NCBI GenBank assembly: GCA_000328365.1
Contig: KB309617.1
Location: 233,442 to 297,441 of the forward strand
Source of the DNA: Capitella teleta
Lineage: Eukaryota; Annelida; Polychaeta; Capitellidae
Length of the DNA: 64,000 bases
Reading direction: 5' to 3'
In this document: positions 35,230-45,660 of the stretch, piece by piece
How positions within the stretch are numbered: position 1 is the first letter of the stretch
How the letters are laid out: each line of letters begins with the position of its first letter
Position numbers and translations under genes: made by a program
The notes under the pieces: generated by a model
Databases searched by the model: none
Told to the model about the DNA's origin: nothing
What the model saw: the letters and a program-made list of their open reading frames with translations, nothing else

Positions 35230-36832
35230 CAGAGAAAGGAGAGCTGGCGCTAAGACACTGTGGCCGATTTATATAATGTTGTTCATATAATTCTTTACCT
35301 CTTTTTTTTCTCTCTCTCTCTCTCCTTGTATAATCAGTTGCATCAGTATTGACTATTGAGTAGTAATCAAAAATGTGATCACTCTGTAATTCTCATTGAT
35401 AATGATTAATACTAGTCAAATGTACTATTGTTCTATCTTATTATAATACTTAGATCATCTATGATCTAGATGATTTGAAGGTCAAGATCATAATGACGAT
35501 TTTGAGCTTTCTTACTCTTAGCCATACATGGCATGATTTCCACATACATCATTTTTACACATACATAGTTTGTCAATTTAATTATATCAATGTATAGAAA
35601 CTATAGATACCGGTATTATCTGAGTCTGTATTTTTTGTGATTAACTAATTCAATGTCGGATCAATAATTGACATGCTATGTATTTGACATTTAAGATTGT
35701 CAATAATTACTTACATGAAACATTATGATCTTAATTTCATTTGCATTTTTAATTTTTCTCTCTTACTGTCACTGTTCAGTTTGCGTGCTCATCGATTTTC
35801 ATACTCATTTGAGTTACATACGGTGCTCACATGCCAACAATTACAGCATTTATCCTTTATTCCCTGATAACCTTTCATTTCTGTATATATCACCCAGATG
35901 GATTGGATATATTTTTTTGTTGCAATAAAATTTATTATTATTAATATTATTATATTTAATAAAAACATTGTTCAACATTGTTCATATACTTTTATTTTCT
36001 GAATGAACAAGTTCAATATGAATTTATATAACAGTATACATGTATACAAAATATGATAGGATTATAAAATCACAAAAATTCAATCACAGACAAAATAACT
36101 TAATGAAAAAATTAGGATGCTATGACTAGTAGTGAATGAGATATTTTAAGCATACGTATTTTATCAAAAAACTTGGAGACCAAGGAGGCCAAATCTGCTG
36201 ATTTTATGAAATCAGAGCATGGAGTGTAATATAAGAGATCAGAGTATCGCTTCGTTTTATGCTTAGCGAATGCATAATACCAGACATCGGTGTAGGAATT
36301 AGGAATGAGATAGCATTATAGCTGGTGCCTATTTTGGGATCCATCTCTCCTTAATTTAGAGTTAAATCAGTGTTTTCTGAGGATGATCAGGCTTGTCACT
36401 GGTTCGTTTGAGCGGTTACAATTATGAGATAGGTAGTTGGGCTCCTTAAGTCTCTAAGCAATTTAATTATCTTCTTTGTACTAAATATATGCATCAGTCT
36501 AATGCTGGGCATTTAAAACCACAATATCCTGGGGACGGGAAGGTTTCCCGGATCTTCGTGTAAACACAAGATGACAGCGGTACACGGATATTTCTTCCAA
36601 GTCGGTAGTATATCCATTATCCACATCACGCCACATATCTATATCTCCCATATAAGGATAATTGAACGTGAAAGCAAGTTGAAACTTTAGAATTCCTAAG
36701 AATTACTTAAGTACTCATTAATTCGGCTTTGGTGTTTGGGGCAAGTTGCCGCATTGTCCACACTGGCCCCTGGGAAAGAAAATAATTTTACGTTTTTCAT
36801 GGAAGGAATTTTGCTATTATTATTAAAACGGG

Positions 36833-36863
<31 letters not shown>

Positions 36864-37250
36864 GGGGGGGGGGGGGGGTTTGGCAATTCTCCTATAGACA
36901 CTTGCACAGATTCTGAAAGATTTATGATGGGGAAAATGAGCTTTGCTCAATACTTATGGCCCAAGATGTTAATTAAGTCGAGAGAATTCAAGTCAGGATT
37001 TTGAAGATGAATTCAGAATTGGGCATTATGATTATAAATATAATGATTATTGATGAGATGGTCATTATGTAACTATGGTGATTTCATAGGTAAACAAAGA
37101 ACAATAACTCACTGGTTTGCTATATATATTAATTATATACAATTATAATCCCTACTGACCATTCATTATTCCCAACACGCCATCGGTCCCGATCAACGTC
37201 CTCTTGAGTCTTGGTCAGTCAGATTGAGATTCACAGTTTTCACCTCGGCT
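35230..37250. other. no gene recognised; T29-G15 tract
   Basis: AT-rich, with a CT microsatellite near 35310-35325 and a run of 29 T followed by 15 G at 36835-36878. The frames here have no domain content. Confidence 0.45.
36835..36878. repeat. T29-G15 homopolymer junction
   Basis: Twenty-nine T are followed directly by fifteen G and then TTTGG. The tract at 7051-7076 (T11-G15-TTTG) has the same order and the same G count. Confidence 0.8.
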
Positions 37251-37273
37251 TTTTCACTCACTCCGTGACTGAT

Positions 37274-37459
37274 TCAGTAGTCAGTTCGAGGTTCAAATAA
37301 ATATGGAGCACCGCCATATTCGGTGTCAGCGTCTCCTGTGCGGTCCTTCTTCTCCTCACTTCCAGTGTATTCAAATGATTCGTCGATACACTCGCCGTAC
37401 TGGTCAGATTCGGTCTCGGAATCAGAGCAATGACTCCGCTCTTTGCGACCGCAAGCCAT
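37274..37459 (-). pseudogene. possible first exon of an acidic N-terminal domain protein
   Basis: The frame starts MACGRKERSHCSDSETESDQ and continues with acidic sequence to GGAPYLFEPRTDY. The composition and the PYLFEP motif recall the N-termini of some transposon-associated, P2X7-tail-like proteins. A stop follows at once, and the nearby donor (GTGAGT near 37247) is in another frame. It is probably a relic or a chance frame. Confidence 0.2.
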
Positions 37460-37722
37460 TTCAAACGAATTTTTCCTGTATCTACGTCACGAGCTCACTT
37501 TCGGCGTCTGCTATGGAAGACTGCTCATTTTTCACACTCGACGGCCGAACGGTCTTAAAAAGGCATAATAATGGTGTAAGGGCCGATTGCACACGCTTTC
37601 AATAGCCACCATTATTTTTTTTTATCCTTTCAGCAAATATATCAGTTATTAACCCATTTTATGTGATTGTGGTGTCATATGCTCTTTAAGCATTGGACAC
37701 TCTTTATGGATTGGTATAAGGC

Positions 37723-37754
<32 letters not shown>

Positions 37755-38010
37755 GGAAATGACCTCGGATACTTTACCCCAATGCATGACGTGTAGTGGA
37801 GTCTGTTAGCTGAGTGATCCTGCATTTTATGATGAGGCTACCAAACCTTTAAAATATTTATTAACTATTATGATTAGTTATTTCTTGTATTAGAGTCATC
37901 AACGAGATGGATTTCAATACGTTTATGGCGCGTTCATTTTTAAAGAATATCATAACGTCATCATGACGTCAACGCCATTATCAGCGAATCCCGGCCAAAA
38001 CATACTCAGG

Positions 38011-38033
38011 CCCCCCCAACCCCCCCCCCCCCC
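38011..38033. repeat. C-tracts C7-AA-C14
   Basis: Two C runs separated by AA. They immediately precede the repeat copy at 38046. Confidence 0.7.
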
Positions 38034-38045
38034 GGTTCCTACGCC

Positions 38046-38400
38046 ACTGAGCAGGTACGATGCATCGATCGATTTCCGATTTCGGACCGCAGCAAATTTT
38101 CCGCTCCACAGGGAACTGTACTGAAATCAGGATCGCTAAATCTCGAAATCAAATCATTAAAACGGGAATGGAGTGGCAACCGTGTACAGAGCTTAGGACA
38201 CATTCTTCATTGAAAAGAATGGCTTTAGAGTGAAACATCCTGTCTGTACTTGTCTCTCAAACAATAAAAGGTATTCTGAGAATCAAATTGAGCATGAAAT
38301 ATGCTAGAAACAGGAGTTAGACACCTTGCATAAGTAAGTTGACTTGACATGAATTACCAGACGACACATTCAGCGCCCTCTGGTGTGTATGTCCAGAACA
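38046..38400. repeat. second copy of the interior of the 33-kb foldback element
   Basis: It aligns with 33373-33710 over about 340 bp, from GGTACGATGCAT through GGCTTTAGAGTGAAACATCC to CAGCGCCCTC.GGTGT, with scattered substitutions and small gaps. The long inverted ends of the 33171 element are not present here. This shows the interior is a dispersed family in its own right. Confidence 0.75.
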
Positions 38401-38629
38401 AAACAAAACTCTGACTTTTGTCGCACAACGCGGCCATGTACGTAGCAAAAGTCCTGGACAAGGCTACGTACACAGCGACTTTGTAAATATCCACAGTTCT
38501 GCATCTTAATTACCGGCCTTATTATCAAGCATGAACATGAAACATAAACGTAAACATGATCATTTCACTGATCATCCTCATCATTTCAGAATCGAGTCTC
38601 TTCACAGAAATTCCTTAACCAACTTCCGT

Positions 38630-38685
38630 TTTTGTTTTTTTTTTTTGGCCCTTTTTTTTTGCCTTTTTTTTTTTTTTTTTCCTAA
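38630..38685. repeat. T-rich tracts
   Basis: Three runs of T are interrupted by GG and CC. No other feature was recognised between 38400 and 39000. Confidence 0.6.
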
Positions 38686-39029
38686 GGGACTCCGCTATAA
38701 GGGGGCGTGACCCTATGTTCTGCTATCGTACATATGTGCTTTCCTTAATAATGATACCAATTAAGCATATGCTTTCCACTTGTCCATTCCAAATGAGGCA
38801 AGTTGAATATCTGAACAATAGGGTAAGTGCCGATATCTCAGAAGTAAAACCCCGAGCATAATATAGTTATAGTTATAGCCTAGTTGCATAAAGCATACGC
38901 AGGTGCGACATTTATCAAGTAAAGATGGCATCAGTTAACGTGTGGCGCTCGACAGATGTGGTTTTCTTTTCGCTCTTTTCACATTATATCTCTGTTGACA
39001 ATACTGAAAAATGCCAGTAAAGCACTAGA

Positions 39030-39300
39030 TATGGGGTAACTGTCGCTCCGACAGTAAGAAACCCGCAGAGGATGAATTTATGGGGTGTGTAATACTGTTT
39101 AATAGGTTTTCCGTGGGAGAAATCAGACCCTGTCAAGTGCCAATCATGGGTGGAAGCTTGAGGGCTTAGAAATTATTCCGTCAACCTGTGACACATGCAT
39201 TTGCTCGAAGCATTTTGTTCACGGGTATCGGGACGGGTATAGCATCCAATTCCACCCCAGCAGAAATGCTTGCTTTTGAGGGCCGAAGGTCTTCGTTCCT
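39030..39300 (+). pseudogene. THAP-like zinc-finger relic
   Basis: Across two frames the plus strand reads FPWEKSDPVKCQSWVEA and then CDTCICSKHFVHGY...FHPSRNAC. The pattern FP...K...W..., C..HF is that of a THAP domain's second half. The frames are interrupted by stops and shifts. It is the third THAP-type sequence in this window. Confidence 0.35.
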
Positions 39301-39857
39301 GTACAAGAAGAGGACACCTGCTGTCAGGACACCAGCCTAAGCGCTAAGGACACCTCTCTGGGAGTGTCAACCCTCAGTTGCCAAGAGACTCAAATTATCT
39401 GGCAGGTATCTATATGATATCGTGAATTCAATTGACATTTAATGTGTATAATTCAGTGTACAATTCATTGTGTCCATTATACATCATGTCCTGTACGTGT
39501 ATAATCAAATCAATCATCAAGTTAAGATCATCATGATTTATTTGAGAGCCCCATTCACTGCCTTTATTGGGGCACCGAGTGACTTCAATTGCAATTAGCT
39601 GGCGCAGGAGTTCGTCTCCGTCTTAGACTCCATGAGGTGGTTGCACTCATGTTTTGATCTCAGTTAAGGATCACGGATAAAAAAAAAAAACAAAAGCTTT
39701 GGTGGCTCTTCGAATCTCTTTGATGCATTCATACATCGTATAATATTAGAGCTAAAGATCAGTCGAGGGATTTATCTATTACGGTAAAAGATCTCAATCC
39801 GAACACCAAATTTATAGTAAAATTTGCAATCATCAATCATCCAGCATATGTCATGAT

Positions 39858-40043
39858 TTAATCAATCTTATTATCATTCGAAAAGTCAAGATCTCGCTCA
39901 AGATTGAGGCCCTCAACACACACGCACAGTTCCAGTAATTTTGCTTTACGATATCCCGTAGAAGAAACGTCACGATCTTTCAAATAACGCTGTGAATCTT
40001 GAACTTTTCGCTTCGCAAATTCAACTTTTCCGCTTAAGGCCAT
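39858..40043 (-). CDS. possible first exon with SAP-like motif
   Basis: The frame starts MALSGKVEFAKRKVQDSQRY and continues LKDRDVSSTGYRKAKLLELC, the helix-extended-loop-helix pattern of SAP-like motifs (LK.RGV..SG.K..L..LC), ending at a stop after NDNKID. Such motifs open several uncharacterised invertebrate proteins, some of them with SWIM and YqaJ domains from DNA transposons. An NRF1-type palindrome lies 62 bp upstream of the ATG. No downstream exon was found, so this is either a partial or a dead gene. Confidence 0.35.
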   Translation of the reverse strand: MALSGKVEFAKRKVQDSQRYLKDRDVSSTGYRKAKLLELCVCVEGLNLERDLDFSNDNKID

Positions 40044-40104
40044 TAAAAAAAAAAAAATAACATTTTTGTCATACCTCTGAAATTAGGTCAATTATGTGCC
40101 GCTC

Positions 40105-40116
40105 TGCGCATGCGCG
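40105..40116. promoter_or_regulatory. NRF1-type palindrome TGCGCATGCGCG
   Basis: An exact alpha-Pal/NRF-1-like site about 62 bp upstream of the minus-strand ATG at 40043. This is consistent with a TATA-less promoter for the SAP-like exon. Confidence 0.4.
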
Positions 40117-40354
40117 AAAGGTTATCGGTACATCAGTTATAGCTTCTGATATTTTTTTCTTGACATTTCGTGGCGTTGATGATGAAAGCCACCTCTTATT
40201 CGGTCAAAAACAATCAACTTATCTTCGTCGAGCATTAAACCACTTTGTATCACCATCGTACTGTCGCTCATTCATGACATAGCAAATTATTTTGCCATAC
40301 AATCCGGGCGCATCCATCCGGTTTAGCCGGTTTAGCGAGGAGTGATTACTACAA

Positions 40355-41223
40355 CAGTAAAACCTCGATGTGTCGAAGTTCGTGGGGTTAGCTCAAATAC
40401 TTCGACTCAAGGATACTTCGAGGGACAGATCGAGGCCGTTATGATATGACCGATATGATTCCAAACCGTGCTCTGACGTTATGATTAACTGCATGCGTTA
40501 TGAACTCATAAACTATGAACGGTGATCTCATGACTTACGAGAAATCTAGACCAAAGAAAGATTAGGAGAAATTGAGATTGATACTTTTAAATAACAACTA
40601 TTTATCAACGTGTAGATCTAAGGCTGGATTTCTTTAATTAACTCTAGCTTCGAATGCGCGCGGTCTTTTGTCAGCAATTCATTAAATACCATCACAAGCA
40701 CACCAACAACAATGCCTCAGTCGATATCCAGGGTCTATTGATTTTAGGAGTCAGCCAAGCTCTGGTCGCGGTCTTGTGTCGGTCATTCATCAAAGATCAT
40801 CACAAATACACCAACAACAATATGCCTTATAGCTTAGTTGAGATCCACGGTCCGTTGATCTTTGGAGTCAGCCAATCAAAGCTCTAGTCGCGGCGTAAAC
40901 AGAGGCGAGATAAAAGCTGCCGACTGCTTTGTGGCGGCGGGGATGTTTTGATGCTTTGTAAACAACTGACTATCTCTCTCTTTTTGAAGTTACCAAACTG
41001 AGAAATATGCTCATCGAATTTTTCGACTTCGAGCTACAAATCGAAAATATGTCTCGGGGACTTCGAAAACACTTCGACACAAGGATAAATTCGAGAATGA
41101 GACGTTCGAGGGACGGATGTTAACGCTAATAGTAAAGTATAGGAGAATCGTCGGGACTTCGAAAACACTTCGACACAGGGAGACATTCGAGGGATGGACG
41201 TTCGATACATCGAGGTTTTACTG
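40355..41223. mobile_element. inverted-repeat element CAGTAAAACCTCG (pogo/Tigger-like ends)
   Basis: The left end CAGTAAAACCTCGATG (40355) is matched by its complement at the right end (41201-41223) over 23 bp with one mismatch. The pentamer TACAA flanks both ends (40350-40354 and 41224-41228). CAGT...CCTCG ends are typical of pogo/Tigger elements, which duplicate TA. Near the right end the block GACTTCGAAAACACTTCGAC occurs twice (about 41060 and 41155). No transposase remains. Confidence 0.7.
40659..40889. repeat. tandem duplication of about 110 bp inside the CAGT element
   Basis: Unit 1 (40659-40766) and unit 2 (40767-40889) both start CGCGGTCTTxTGTC and share CACACCAACAACAAT-like and AGTCAGCCAA blocks. 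Divergence is moderate, so the duplication is old. Confidence 0.7.
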
Positions 41224-41708
41224 TACAAGTAAACATTGTTTGTATATGATGACTCTGGGCTGTAATTAAAAATAATCAGTACATAATTATATTAAACTTG
41301 ACATAAATATATAAAACCTGACAGTAATATTTCGTTATTCAAATTCTGCCAGATTGATTCTTACCAATATAAATCATGAAATCAGTTTTCCATCAGTGAC
41401 AATACTGTTTTTGCAAATTCGGCCCCACTCAGTCCGTTGACAGTGACACCATCTAAGGCTCGGTCACTATGAGTGAAAGCATGCCCTTCACAGATGGCAT
41501 CATGTACGTCGGCGGGATCGCATCCAACCCCGGATTCAACCGGATAATGTCCCTGTTCCGGATTTCAACGTAGGCGGCCGTAATGTAAAGGTCAAGTCCC
41601 GAGTTTCACTCATCGTCAGCCATGAGATGGAAATTCAATCCGCAGGCTCTGGTCGACTTATTCGGTGGTGTTCCGCAGATAACATACATTAGGTGAGAAT
41701 AGAACAAC

Positions 41709-41991
41709 TTCACTGGTTCCCCGGTCATATATATATAATGACAAAGGCACACACCGATGACAGGTGGTATCTCATTGGCTGCTATTTATAGTAACATTTA
41801 GTCAACTGGTCGTATTTAGCAAATACTGTGAATTCATTTTCACTCGCCTCGCCTTGTGAGCCATCTTGGGAATTCCGAGTGACGTGGAGTGAAATGGATG
41901 TACCAAATTAGGCATGAGTTTTCATCGGTGTCGACGGTGTGACGGGTGTGTGCCGGTGCTTCTTTTCAGTATAGTGCCGGAGACCAGTGAA
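41709..41991. mobile_element. MITE, family TTCACTGG, copy 2, with 9-bp target duplication
   Basis: The ends are TTCACTGGTTCCCC and GGAGACCAGTGAA. The 9-bp direct repeat TAGAACAAC flanks it (41700-41708 and 41992-42000). A duplication of this length points to Mutator-like or Merlin-like transposases as the mobilising source. The interior is collinear with the copies at 28981 and 60875. Confidence 0.85.
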
Positions 41992-42000
41992 TAGAACAAC

Positions 42001-43310
42001 CAGATTAAGTGCGTTATGATTCTATGAAGCATGACTTGGACAATCATAACGCATCAGAGACATATCGAGCATGTCTACAAAACATAACGTATCACCGATT
42101 TCCTTCAAGGCGAAATCAGAAAAAAATCAATAAGACGAGTTAGATAAATGTCGAGTGTATCGATTTTGCCTCAGTAAACATGTTGCACTTCTTCAATTCA
42201 ACATCACCCAAGTGTTAATTATTGCAGTTAGCTCCCTCACGTTGAATACCTTTTGTTCTCGTTCAAAAGTCAAGACATGCTCCATATAGAGCGAGTTGAC
42301 ACCCACTGAAACGGAGTATAATTATTGCATATACGCAACCAACAATTCATGCGAGAATATTACAATATAATCTAATATAACAATAGAATATTAATTGAAT
42401 ATATTCAACATTGTACATGAAGCAACTTATATTTGCTGCGACAAGTGATTGTCCATCGATCCAAGGTCAATATAGTGTCCAAGACACATATTACCTCGTT
42501 GTTTTTATTTTGTTTGTTTGTTTGTTTGTTTTATTTTTTTTTTATCAGAGTCAATAACAGCCTTATAAAGTAACTGATTGTGGAATATTACTCCTTTAGA
42601 ATCAGTGGATCTGAGACGGACATTTATTCCTGGGATTAGACTTGAAGTCTACACTATTTTTAAGTATGTATTCTTAGAATTTGTTCTCAAGTCAGCGAAT
42701 GCAATATGTAATACACAGGTCTTATAGCTCTAGAAGTCCTTTTTAAGACAGATCCTTAGGCCTATAGAACTTATAATATCTACAGCATATAAGTCATTCA
42801 GCAGAAACATAGCTCTGCTATCTTATATTCCGGTGCTGGTGTAATTAATCCAAAAAATTAGATTAATTTTATCTTCACTGTTTTCAACCAAAACCAAATT
42901 GCTTCGGCAAAGCACATATTCAACTGCACTCAACGCTCTAATGTTTTCCGTCTACCTCAACGATCTAACGGTACATAACATTTCATACGGCAAAATAATC
43001 TGTATGCCTCAAAGCCATGTTAGCACTAGATTTAGAAGATGTAATCGGAAAGCATACTGGATCAAAGGTTACAAAACAGATTATTGACGACAACGAAAGA
43101 ACGAGTGCGCAAACTTTGCAAGACCGAGCGTTATGATTTTAGTTCAATACATTAGAAAGCTATGATCGGGATAATAATTACCGTTGAACGAGATATACAT
43201 GTATTTGATTACAAAACAAACACATCGTATTTAATATTATTATTTCACCTTGGAACAAAAATATCATGTTTTCTTTGTTTTTATATTTTGTTTTTGTTTT
43301 TGTGGAATTC
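42001..43310. other. no gene recognised
   Basis: AT-rich sequence with several CATAACG/CGTTATG words at 42009-42088 and a TTTG microsatellite at 42515-42535. Short frames only. Confidence 0.45.
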
Positions 43311-43324
43311 TGACGCATCTCGCC

Positions 43325-43402
43325 TTATGTGGTCAGAGGAGGTAAGCTGGAGTTAAGCCTTACCCAAGGACACTAGGTTGGCCAGCACCAAGCCCTTTAA
43401 TT
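43325..43402 (-). mobile_element. partial copy of SINE family 2
   Basis: It matches the body of the SINE at 10537-10718 (TGTCCTTGGGTAAGGC and the GGTAAGC..GAGTTAAG block) but lacks the tRNA-like head. It directly adjoins the LINE relic at 43403. Confidence 0.6.
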
Positions 43403-44015
43403 TATTTTATAACACGTAAAATCCAAAAAGCTCTAAACGCGACAGAATTATAAAAGCAATGGTGACAAATAGTACACATAAAAAGCACATTCAAATTAAT
43501 TTAAAAAACATCAGATTTCATTATTAAAAAAAAAAGGTTTTCAGCGATTTTTTTAAATCATCAATTTCCTCGATCAATCAGATGCGGATGGAAAGAGAGT
43601 TCCATAGTCCAGAAGCAGCGATGGAGATACATTGATTATAGAGAAAGGCAGATGTAGTGAATGACACGTCTAGAATATTCGTGGTATGTAATCGGAGGGA
43701 CTGTTGCGATCTCCATTGGCACATGGGCCGCAAATAAGATGGACCAATGCTGTGAACGGATTTGAGTACAGTTAACAAGACCTTGAATTGAACTCTCTTA
43801 TTAACCGGTAACCAGTGTAATTCTTTTGGAACAGGGGTTATGTGCTGGAATCTCTGCGTGCAAGTAACAAGGCGTGCAGCCGCATTCTGAACGCTCTGCA
43901 GTCTTCTGAGAACTCGGGTTGGGGCTCCAAGTAGGGTGGCATTACAGTACTTCACCCGACTTGTGATGAAGGCATGTACGAGTGTCTCGAGGGATTTTGT
44001 GTCCAGGAAACTGAT
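43403..44015 (-). mobile_element. LINE 3' fragment (CR1/L2-like)
   Basis: The minus-strand frame from about 44010 to 43578 reads LDTKSLETLVHAFITSRVKYCNA, then LRRLQSVQNAAARLV, LHWLPVNKRVQFKVLL and GLWNSLS. These are the successive conserved blocks of the C-terminal end of CR1/L2-type reverse transcriptases. About 140 codons remain. The region 43577-43403 would be the 3' UTR. Confidence 0.8.
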
Positions 44016-44408
44016 AACTATGTGAGAGATGGCGAATTTAGAACTTACACGTTACTTATCATGGACAAATTGTCCAAAAAAAGCTAACAATTATAAAATC
44101 CAAATCAACGACTATTGAATTGAGACTGTTTCAATTCTAGGGCTTAACTGAGCTCTACAAGAGTTAAGTATGTTGAATTGTAGACACATCGTTTCATCAG
44201 AACATGGAATGAATGAAGAATCCTTTAATATACCGACGTCATGTCATCTCAAGATGAGATACTAAAGACTAAATGAAAGACAATTGGTGCAGCATAACAT
44301 CAAGGGCCTACTAATAATAGTACTCACTCAGGAAGAGGATTATATTTAGATATCTTTGCAGAGTATTTCCCTGTCGTTATTTCAGCGTCACATATTATAT
44401 TCTCAGTT

Positions 44409-45503
44409 TCAACATGGGTGAACAAACGATGTTTCAATCGGTCCTCCATCTCCGTTAGTGTTTTGAGCGAGGGTCCACGACAAACCAAATTGCTGAACCG
44501 GATCAACCCGGCGATTCCGTCGAATGAACTTGAAGACTTTTCTGCGAAATCCACGTGCAAAGAGAACGTAAATGATGAAATTGGCGGCTGAGTTGACGAG
44601 GAAAGAGATGAGGTAGATGGGGCCAAAGAAGAACAGCACATTTCCACACTGCACTGCAATGTGGTATGGAGCATAGACCCACATCAGGATGCGGCGAAGA
44701 GGGCTGATGGACTGACAGATGATGAAGATTAGGATCACCCCGACCAACGACAAAGTCAGCTCCTCTTTTGCTTTCATCGTAGCTTTCTTCTTGAATGAAT
44801 CTCGAATGTTCTGTAGCAGCGTAGTTCCCATGACGATCAGAGCCACAATGGGACCAACGTAGCTGAAGAGATACAGCAGGCTGATGGAGTATATCATCTG
44901 GTAGATGGAATTTTTCGAGAAAGGCTCAGCTAGTGGCTGTAATTCACCAGTAGAATCAGTGGTGAATGAGTTATGGAAGAAGTTTGGGAGGAAGAATATC
45001 ACAGCAAAAAGTGTTGCCGCGACTGCCATCTTGTTGGTATTATCAGAGGATGTATATATTTTGGCTTTGAGTGGAATATAAATGCTCACATATCGTTGCC
45101 AAGTCACAATAAGAGTGAAGAGGACAGATATTTGGTTCAGAGTCTGGCCAACGTAGGACAGCACAGATATACTGATCACTTGGTGGTTGCTTGCTTCGAC
45201 GTATAAATCTTGCAATTTCAAAAGTGGGGTCGGCATGGCGATGATCCCGTAGACGATCAGGATGAGGCTGTCGACGATGGCCAGATAGAAGAGCATACGG
45301 ATGGTGGACGACTTGCGTCTGTCTCTGCCCATGATGACAATGGTCAGACCATTGCCAACCAACCCCACGACGATGACCAATCCACCGAAGATGTCGCGCA
45401 TGAAAATGTTGTACCACGTGCAGAGGGCGGTGTCTGCATGTCCCGTGGAAGGAGTCCCGGAGGAGGAGACCTCTGGCCAAGACGTGCTTGCTTCGGCATC
45501 CAT
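44409..45503 (-). CDS. class A (rhodopsin-type) GPCR, neuropeptide-receptor-like
   Basis: A single exon of 364 residues with seven hydrophobic helices. It keeps family landmarks: GNGL in helix 1 (N51), LAIVD in helix 2 (D78), WQRY in place of DRY (135-138), CQSISP in place of CWxP (263-268) and NSAANFIIY in place of NPxxY (304-312), followed by a basic helix 8 (RGFRRKVFKF). The overall pattern is closest to FMRFamide-receptor-like proteins. Departures are the missing acidic residue of DRY, Gln for the toggle Trp, Phe for Pro in NPxxY, and no cysteine at the helix 3 / loop 2 disulfide positions. The ATG is the first in frame, preceded by GGGAG. It is a plasma-membrane receptor by family; the ligand cannot be deduced. 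The lack of introns suggests a retrocopy origin or ordinary intronless GPCR structure. Confidence 0.85.
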   Translation of the reverse strand: MDAEASTSWPEVSSSGTPSTGHADTALCTWYNIFMRDIFGGLVIVVGLVGNGLTIVIMGRDRRKSSTIRMLFYLAIVDSLILIVYGIIAMPTPLLKLQDLYVEASNHQVISISVLSYVGQTLNQISVLFTLIVTWQRYVSIYIPLKAKIYTSSDNTNKMAVAATLFAVIFFLPNFFHNSFTTDSTGELQPLAEPFSKNSIYQMIYSISLLYLFSYVGPIVALIVMGTTLLQNIRDSFKKKATMKAKEELTLSLVGVILIFIICQSISPLRRILMWVYAPYHIAVQCGNVLFFFGPIYLISFLVNSAANFIIYVLFARGFRRKVFKFIRRNRRVDPVQQFGLSWTLAQNTNGDGGPIETSFVHPC

Positions 45504-45660
45504 CTCCCGTTTGTCTCATCATCGCTCAGACCTCTGTCTTATGAACAGACCTCAGCGCAAGGCATCGTGCTTTCAATGTTATTCGCTAGCTTCTACCATG
45601 CTTTACCAATTCTGCTTTGCTGGGCATCGCTGTGACAGCAGAGGTATTTAAAGCCAAGCA

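Noticed and set aside
36696-36950. Protein with poly-Pro/poly-Lys stretch
   Set aside because: It is only the translation of the T29-G15 homopolymer tract.
44973-45651. Plus-strand and alternative minus frames over the GPCR
   Set aside because: They are shadows of the 364-residue receptor frame, without domain content.
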